64,000 nucleotides of DNA from Micavibrio sp. UBA6212 (GTDB lineage Bacteria; Pseudomonadota; Alphaproteobacteria; Micavibrionales; Micavibrionaceae), in assembly GCA_002421905.1 (NCBI GenBank), contig DISK01000018.1, forward strand, positions 5,972-69,971, given 5' to 3'. The notes beneath the pieces were generated by a model that did no database searches, was not told where the DNA came from, and worked only from the letters and a program-made list of their open reading frames with translations. Below are positions 58,918 through 64,000 of the stretch, in pieces (positions within the stretch are counted from its first letter, which is position 1; each line of letters starts with the position of its first letter). The position numbers and the translations under genes are program-made.

Positions 58918-59673
58918 ATGTTACACCATCACGCTAAACTCGAACGTAAATCCGTTATCATGTTGCTGTTCATTATTGTGACAGTCCTGATCGGCGGTAT
59001 CGTTGAAATTATCCCTCTGTTCCGCATGGAAACAGTTATCGAACCGGTCAAAGGTGTTCGTCCCTATACTCCTTTGGAGCTTGCTGGATACAACATCTAT
59101 ATCCGTGAAGGATGTTACAACTGCCATTCCCAGCAGATACGTCCTTTGCGAGATGAAGTTGCCCGTTACGGTCACTATTCTCTCGCGGCGGAGTCAATGT
59201 ATGACCACCCGTTCCAATGGGGTTCCAAACGAACCGGACCTGAATTGGCTCGTGTGGGAGGACGTTACTCTGATGACTGGCATGTGGCTCACTTGAAAGA
59301 TCCTCGTGCGGTTGTGCCGGAATCCATTATGCCAACCTATGCCTTCTTGTTGAACAATCAGGCTGAGCTGAACGACATCGGCGAGCATATGAAAGTGCTT
59401 CGTACCGTTGGCGTGCCTTACACAGACGACCAGATTGCCAATGCTTATCAAGATGGTATGGCTCAGGCTCATACCGAAGATCTGGATGAGAATGTGGCCG
59501 GACTTCTGGAACGTCATGGCGACAAGATCAATGCCCGTGTGTTTGACGGCAATCCGGAGATGGTAACTGAAATGGATGCTTTGATTGCGTATTTGCAAGT
59601 TCTTGGCACCATGGTTGAATTTCCTGCCGCCGAACCGGTGACGCCGGATACTGCTCCAGTCGATCAGGAGTAA
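58918..59673 (+). CDS. ccoO: Cytochrome cbb3 oxidase subunit II (monoheme cytochrome c)
   Basis: CcoO passes electrons from CcoP to CcoN. The 251-residue protein has an N-terminal membrane anchor (residues 12-33) and a periplasmic cytochrome c domain with the heme motif CYNCH (66-70) and the distal ligand likely in PESIMPTYAF. The ATG directly follows the ccoN stop. The C-terminus has a 25-residue acidic tail (AAEPVTPDTAPVDQE), in line with the acidic tail of CcoP. Length is normal for the family. Confidence 0.97.
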   Translation: MLHHHAKLERKSVIMLLFIIVTVLIGGIVEIIPLFRMETVIEPVKGVRPYTPLELAGYNIYIREGCYNCHSQQIRPLRDEVARYGHYSLAAESMYDHPFQWGSKRTGPELARVGGRYSDDWHVAHLKDPRAVVPESIMPTYAFLLNNQAELNDIGEHMKVLRTVGVPYTDDQIANAYQDGMAQAHTEDLDENVAGLLERHGDKINARVFDGNPEMVTEMDALIAYLQVLGTMVEFPAAEPVTPDTAPVDQE

Positions 59674-59677
59674 CCTG

Positions 59678-59842
59678 ATGGACTGGATAATAGATAACGC
59701 ACCGATCATAGGACTGTTATTCTTCGTTGCCTTTTTTATGGTGATGGTAGTCTGGGTGTATCGGCCGAAGTCAAAAAAGAAGTTCGATAATTTTGCAAAT
59801 ATCCCCTTCGAGGAAGACCGTAAGGAGGCTCGGGATGAGTGA
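59678..59842 (+). CDS. ccoQ: Cytochrome cbb3 oxidase small subunit
   Basis: A 54-residue frame between ccoO and ccoP encodes one membrane helix (residues 9-31, PIIGLLFFVAFFMVMVVWVY), followed by a basic then acidic tail (RPKSKKKFDNF; EEDRKEARDE). This is the CcoQ/FixQ size and layout; CcoQ stabilises the complex. It starts 4 bases after ccoO and its stop overlaps the ccoP start by 8 bases. The order ccoN-O-Q-P is the common one. Confidence 0.9.
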   Translation: MDWIIDNAPIIGLLFFVAFFMVMVVWVYRPKSKKKFDNFANIPFEEDRKEARDE

Positions 59843-60995
59843 CCAACATAATAAAGAAATCGACCAGATTACAGGTGTCGAGACAACCGGACATGAATGG
59901 GACGGTTTGAAAGAACTTAATAACCCTGCACCACGCTGGTGGGTTTGGGTTTGGGTAGCGACCGTTGTCTGGTCTGTCGGGTACTGGGTTGTATATCCCG
60001 CGTGGCCGACGGCATGGCCTTTCTTTGGCAGCGGAAGTATGGAACAAACAGGTTCTGTGACCCGCACCACAACCGGGGCAACCAAGGGCACGTTCGGCTG
60101 GACTCAATATGAGGAACTTGAAGCCTCTCAGGCCGAAATTACCGCTCGTCAGGCGCAGTATCTGGATAAGTTTCAGGCAACGACCTCTTACGATCAGATT
60201 TCGAAAGATCCCGAGTTGTATGCCTTCGCTCAGGCAGGGGGCAAAGCCCTGTTCAAAAACAACTGTGCTGTTTGTCACGGTTCCGGTGCTGAAGGCTCTA
60301 AAGGCTTTCCAAACCTGAATGATGATGACTGGTTGTGGGGTGGTACATTGGCCGACATCGAACAAACCCTTCGTTATGGTGTTCGTTCCGGTCATGATGA
60401 AGCTCGTCAATCCGTGATGCCATCTTTCGGTAAGGATGAATTGCTGGAAAAAGAAGAAATCGAGCAAGTTGTCGATTATGTTCTGGCCTTGTCCTCCGAC
60501 ACCGGTGCAGATAGCAATCTTCCCGGGGCTGAAATTTTTGCCAATAATTGTGCATCTTGCCATGGTGAAAATGGAGCCGGTGGTCGTGATTTTGGTGCGC
60601 CAAACCTGACCGATGCGATCTGGTTGTATGGTGGTGAACGTGCCGACATTTCCAACACTGTTTACTTCGCCCATGCCGGTGTGATGCCGTTTTGGGAAGG
60701 CAAGCTGGATGAAGATTCAATTCGCCAGTTGACCTTGTATGTCCACTCATTGGGTGGCGGTGAAGGCGAAGGGGCTGCTGTTCCAGAGAAAGTTTCAATG
60801 GAAGTCCCTGCGGAAGTTCCTGCACAAGCCGAGGAAGAACCCGTTGTAACTGACGAAGAGCCCGTTGCTGAAGAGTCTTCTTCAGAGGTTTCTTCAGAAG
60901 CTGCGACAGAATTGGATGTTGACGTTCCTGCCGAGCCTTCTGTAGAAGAAGGGTCAAACCCAGAGGCAGTTTCGGATGAATCAGCAGACAAATAA
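59835..60995 (+). CDS. ccoP: Cytochrome cbb3 oxidase subunit III (diheme cytochrome c) with a long acidic tail
   Basis: CcoP accepts electrons from the bc1 complex and passes them to CcoO. The start is the ATG after AAGGAGG, inside the end of ccoQ. The N-terminal part has a membrane helix (about 34-56). Two heme-c motifs are CAVCH (144-148) and CASCH (239-243), with axial Met in VMPSFG and VMPFWEG. Usual length is about 290-300, but here it is 386: residues 311-386 form an acidic Glu/Val/Pro/Ser tail (EEEPVVTDEEPVAEESSS for example). The tail is not part of the heme domains. Its end overlaps ccoG by 20 bases. Confidence 0.97.
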   Translation: MSDQHNKEIDQITGVETTGHEWDGLKELNNPAPRWWVWVWVATVVWSVGYWVVYPAWPTAWPFFGSGSMEQTGSVTRTTTGATKGTFGWTQYEELEASQAEITARQAQYLDKFQATTSYDQISKDPELYAFAQAGGKALFKNNCAVCHGSGAEGSKGFPNLNDDDWLWGGTLADIEQTLRYGVRSGHDEARQSVMPSFGKDELLEKEEIEQVVDYVLALSSDTGADSNLPGAEIFANNCASCHGENGAGGRDFGAPNLTDAIWLYGGERADISNTVYFAHAGVMPFWEGKLDEDSIRQLTLYVHSLGGGEGEGAAVPEKVSMEVPAEVPAQAEEEPVVTDEEPVAEESSSEVSSEAATELDVDVPAEPSVEEGSNPEAVSDESADK

Positions 60996-62433
60996 TAATC
61001 AGGAAAATACCCCCCAGACTTCTTCAGGTTCGGGGGGTGTTACGTATTTCGCCGCTCAGGAAACAGTCTATGCCAAGGCTATTTCCGGGCGGTTTCGTAC
61101 ATTCAAATGGGGTGCCATGATCGTCTGTCTGGCGATTTACTATTTATCCCCGTTCTTACGCTGGGCGCGTCCGGGAGATATTCCCGATCAGGCGATCCTG
61201 ATTGATTTGCCGTCCCGTCGGGCTTACTTCTTTATGATCGAGATCTGGCCGCAGGAAGTTTATTATATTACCGGTATCCTTATTTTTGCCGCCGTGACCT
61301 TGTTCTTTATCACTTCTCTATTGGGTCGTGTGTGGTGCGGGTATTTCTGTTTCCAGACTGTCTGGACCGACCTTTATATGCTGGTCGAGCGTATGGTCCA
61401 AGGTGACCGCAATGCGCGGATGAAGCTTGATAAATCAGGCTTTTCGTTTGAGAGAATTTGGAAGAAGACGGTCACGCATATATGCTGGCTTTTGATCGGT
61501 CTGGTCACAGCCGGTGCGTTCGTGTTCTATTTCAATGATGCGCCAACCTTGATTCAGGACATTATCAATTTTCAGGTTTCAACAACTGTTCTGGCATTTG
61601 TCGGCGGTTTGACAATTTCCACATATATTATGGCCGGATTTGCGCGCGAGCAGGTCTGTACCTATATGTGTCCTTATGCCCGTTTCCAGTCTGCGATGTT
61701 TGATGATGAAACCTTGATTATCGGGTATGACGAGACGCGCGGTGAGCCTAGAGGTAAACTCAAGGCGGCCTCGGCTGAACAGTTGGGTGATTGTATTGAT
61801 TGTTCGTTATGTGTGCAGGTTTGCCCAACGGGAATTGATATTCGTAATGGATTGCAAATCCAGTGCATTGCTTGTGGATTATGTGTCGATGCATGTGACA
61901 GTGTGATGGAGAAGATTAACCGCCCATTGGGTCTGGTTCGTTATGATACGGAAAAGAATCTGGAATTGCGTTCTCAAGGGCATAATCCGAAATTGCACTT
62001 GTTGCGCCCCAGAACCATCTATTATACCATTTTATTATCCGTCGTTGGTTTGGTTATGCTGGCCTCTTTGCTGTTGCGCCCTGTGCTGGAAATCAATGCC
62101 ATCCATGATCGTAATCCGCTTTTTGTCCGCCTGTCCGATGGGAGTATCCGCAACGGGTACGAGATCAAGATTTTGAACAAAACCCATGATGAAAAGAGTT
62201 ATAAACTCTCAGTTGAAGGACTCGAAGGGGCTGTTTTGTCCTTGCAGGGTGCCGATGGTTCAACTATTGATGATCTGAAGGTCGGCCCTGACACCATTGG
62301 GCATTTCCGTATTTTTATCAGTGTTGATAAAAAACACGCGAAAGGCCAAGACATCGAATTCAAGATCGTCGATAATGCGACAGGAAATGAGTCCGAAGTT
62401 GACTCTGTCTTTATGGTGAAGACGGGTAATTAG
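60976..62433 (+). CDS. ccoG: Cbb3 oxidase accessory protein CcoG (FixG)
   Basis: CcoG is a membrane iron-sulfur protein reported to reduce Cu(II) during cbb3 assembly. The 485-residue protein has about five membrane helices (first at about 45-60) and two 4Fe-4S clusters of ferredoxin type, CIDCSLCVQVCPTG and CIACGLCVDACD. Family features such as VWCGYFCFQTVWTD and CTYMCPYARFQS are present, and the C-terminal IgG-like domain (from about 370) completes it. The start lies within the 3' end of ccoP. ccoH follows 24 bases on. Confidence 0.96.
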   Translation: MNQQTNNNQENTPQTSSGSGGVTYFAAQETVYAKAISGRFRTFKWGAMIVCLAIYYLSPFLRWARPGDIPDQAILIDLPSRRAYFFMIEIWPQEVYYITGILIFAAVTLFFITSLLGRVWCGYFCFQTVWTDLYMLVERMVQGDRNARMKLDKSGFSFERIWKKTVTHICWLLIGLVTAGAFVFYFNDAPTLIQDIINFQVSTTVLAFVGGLTISTYIMAGFAREQVCTYMCPYARFQSAMFDDETLIIGYDETRGEPRGKLKAASAEQLGDCIDCSLCVQVCPTGIDIRNGLQIQCIACGLCVDACDSVMEKINRPLGLVRYDTEKNLELRSQGHNPKLHLLRPRTIYYTILLSVVGLVMLASLLLRPVLEINAIHDRNPLFVRLSDGSIRNGYEIKILNKTHDEKSYKLSVEGLEGAVLSLQGADGSTIDDLKVGPDTIGHFRIFISVDKKHAKGQDIEFKIVDNATGNESEVDSVFMVKTGN

Positions 62434-62457
62434 GATGTTGATGCTTGGAACAAGACA

Positions 62458-62952
62458 ATGAGTATTACAATGGATAAACCAGCTAAACCAGTTAAACCAC
62501 TTACAGGCAAAAGATTCTTCTTTTATGTTGCAAGCTTTCTTGGCTTCGTGGTGGTGGTCAATATTGTGTTTATCACTCTGGCACTCAAATCCAATTCCGG
62601 TGTTGTGGCTCAGGATTATTACCAGCGTGGTATTAATTATAACCAGACCTTGGATCAGGCTGAGTATCAGAAAAAGCTTGGCTGGACATCTCAAGTTGAT
62701 GTCAATGGCGATGTGATGGTTTATACAGTGCTTGACCAGCAGTCCCAGCCTGTTCGTGGGCGTAAAGTTGCCGTTAAAATGGCCCGCCCCGTTATGGATG
62801 GTCATGATTTCTCTATTCTTTTGGCTGAACAGCCTGACGGAACATATCATGGGAAATTCCACGCCCCCTTGAAAGGCGCATGGGATGCACATATCTCAGT
62901 CCAGTGGGATGATGGCGTTTTCTATGATTATACGAAGCTTGTTCTGCAATAG
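62458..62952 (+). CDS. ccoH: Cbb3 oxidase assembly protein CcoH (FixH)
   Basis: FixH/CcoH is a membrane protein with one helix and a periplasmic domain needed for cbb3 maturation. The 164-residue protein has a helix at 20-43 (FFFYVASFLGFVVVVNIVF), then the family motif DYYQRGINYNQTLDQA and a beta domain ending WDDGVFYDYTKLVL. It is co-directional with ccoG and ccoI. Size matches FixH. It may work as an adaptor between the oxidase and the copper-delivery proteins. Confidence 0.93.
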   Translation: MSITMDKPAKPVKPLTGKRFFFYVASFLGFVVVVNIVFITLALKSNSGVVAQDYYQRGINYNQTLDQAEYQKKLGWTSQVDVNGDVMVYTVLDQQSQPVRGRKVAVKMARPVMDGHDFSILLAEQPDGTYHGKFHAPLKGAWDAHISVQWDDGVFYDYTKLVLQ

Positions 62953-63062
62953 TCATTTTCCCGCGTATCCGTTTGCCTGCGCCTCCTTTTGAAATGAAAG
63001 TATTTTCAATGGATATGTTGGCCAGAGAGTGATCGGGAAGAAGAATAAACCAGGAAAAAAAT

Positions 63063-64000
63063 ATGTCCGAGACTCTCAATCAGATCCATGATTTCTCTGC
63101 CTATGTCGAGATTAATGAATACGGCAAGTCCTGTCTGACCTTAATGGTCGAGGGTGTTCATTGCGCCGCTTGTATCCAGAAGGTTGAATCAGCCCTGCAG
63201 CAGCTTTCCTATGTGACATATGCCCGTCTTAATTTTTCGACCAAGCGGTTGCGTGTCGAATGGGATGGCGGTGCAGAACTTGCCAGAGATGTGGCTGAGA
63301 CTATTCGCAGACAAGGATATGGCGTTCATCCCTATGACCCCAAAGCCATTCAGGCCGAAAGCGACGAAGAAGAGCGGCAGCTTCAACTTTGTCTTGGTGT
63401 TGCGGCATTCGCGGCTGGAAATATTATGATGATCTCGGTGGCCTTATGGTCGTCCACGATCGAGGTGATGGGAATCGGGACGCGTGATCTGATGCATTGG
63501 CTATCCGGTTTGATTGCAATGCCTGCGGTTTATTATGCGGGGCAACCTTTTTTCCGGTCGGCATGGTCTGTTCTCAAACATGGCAAAACCAATATGGATG
63601 TGCCGATTTCGCTCGGAGTGATTGGCGCGGTTCTGGTCAGTTTATGGCAGGTTTTGCATCATGGCGAAGACGCGTATTTCGATTCGGCTGTGATGTTGTT
63701 GTTCTTCTTGTTGATCGGGCGGTATTTGGATTTTCGCGCGCGGCGCAAGGCGCGTGGAGCAGCTTCTGACCTGCTGGCGATGATGACGGGAACGGCGATT
63801 ATCCTGCTAGACGATGGAACCCAGAAATCTGTCCCTATGCGCGATCTGAAAGAAGGGATGAAAGTTCTGGTTCCGATGGGGCAACGCATCCCCGCCGATT
63901 CGCAAGTGGTATCCGGTGTGTCAGAGATTGATACATCACTTGTCACCGGAGAAACCATGCCGCGCGCGGTCAAGGAAGGCGATACGGTTTTTGCCGGAAC
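63063..64000 (+). CDS. ccoI: Copper-translocating P-type ATPase CcoI (FixI), 3' partial
   Basis: The frame is open to the right edge. CcoI pumps copper across the inner membrane for the CuB site. The visible 312 residues hold an N-terminal heavy-metal-associated domain (about 25-95) with the metal motif GVHCAAC (Cys34, Cys37), four membrane helices (first at about 118-140), and the start of the actuator domain with TGETMP (Thr295-Pro300), where TGE/TGES is the dephosphorylation loop. The CPC and DKTGT motifs would follow outside the window. ccoS would be expected next. The ATG follows CAGGAAAAAAAT. Confidence 0.95.
   Translation, partial: MSETLNQIHDFSAYVEINEYGKSCLTLMVEGVHCAACIQKVESALQQLSYVTYARLNFSTKRLRVEWDGGAELARDVAETIRRQGYGVHPYDPKAIQAESDEEERQLQLCLGVAAFAAGNIMMISVALWSSTIEVMGIGTRDLMHWLSGLIAMPAVYYAGQPFFRSAWSVLKHGKTNMDVPISLGVIGAVLVSLWQVLHHGEDAYFDSAVMLLFFLLIGRYLDFRARRKARGAASDLLAMMTGTAIILLDDGTQKSVPMRDLKEGMKVLVPMGQRIPADSQVVSGVSEIDTSLVTGETMPRAVKEGDTVFAG

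Noticed and set aside
59736..60674. Minus-strand frame of about 310 codons opposite ccoQ and ccoP
   Set aside because: Antisense shadow of well-supported genes, with no start signals or domain.

Overview
The window reads as chromosomal DNA of a free-living, respiring, motile alphaproteobacterium of moderate GC. The best lineage markers are a circularly permuted two-piece tmRNA gene (minus strand, about 43084 to 42676), an alphaproteobacterial-type SspB next to it, a ccoNOQP-ccoGHI (fixNOQP-fixGHI) cluster and a DUF3108 protein. The order within the class cannot be fixed from the window alone; a Micavibrio- or Rhodospirillales-like organism is only a guess.

Layout. 1-3.8 kb: the end of an ABC exporter operon, a His-rich periplasmic protein and a tyrosine recombinase, which looks like the right end of an integrated island. 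4.3-11.6 kb: NhaA, a BigR/SqrR-like ArsR regulator, an aminotransferase, folA, an MscS channel and a membrane protein. 11.6-14.8 kb: glmU-glmS. 15.4-21.5 kb: DUF3108 protein, K+-channel-like protein coupled to dapD, dapE, a DegP-type protease and miaA. 21.5-27.1 kb: a sigma factor with a long N-terminal extension, divergent from ilvB-ilvN-lipoprotein-ilvC; the ilv operon is preceded by a leader peptide with Ile/Leu/Val codon runs and an attenuator. 27.4-34.3 kb: a Cache chemoreceptor, an orphan FlgC-like rod protein, a DMT transporter, NhaD, and a two-gene PAS plus transducer pair that looks like an Aer aerotaxis receptor split in two. 34.6-42 kb: an orphan ABC ATPase, GNAT, hydrolase, an MFS remnant, a probable small RNA with near-consensus promoter and terminator, trhP (yegQ) and a large unknown protein. 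42-45.9 kb: sspB, ssrA, a HAD-like protein, thyA and phoH. 46-55.6 kb: SCO, panC, thioesterase, SCP2 protein, acyl-CoA dehydrogenase, rlmJ and a three-gene lipid A glycosylation operon. 55.7-64 kb: L-lactate dehydrogenase, a TauE/COG2836-like membrane protein and the cbb3 oxidase structural and assembly genes, cut at the right edge inside ccoI.

How the genes fit together. ssrA makes the degradation tag and sspB delivers tagged proteins to ClpXP, and the two lie side by side. ccoNOQP encode the oxidase while ccoG, ccoH and ccoI build it and supply copper; SCO may also help. The Aer-like pair would let the cell swim according to redox state. The ilv operon appears to be controlled by charging of branched-chain tRNAs. 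Many intergenic gaps carry a mosaic of short dispersed repeats (several families, listed below). No rRNA, tRNA, CRISPR array or insertion sequence was seen.
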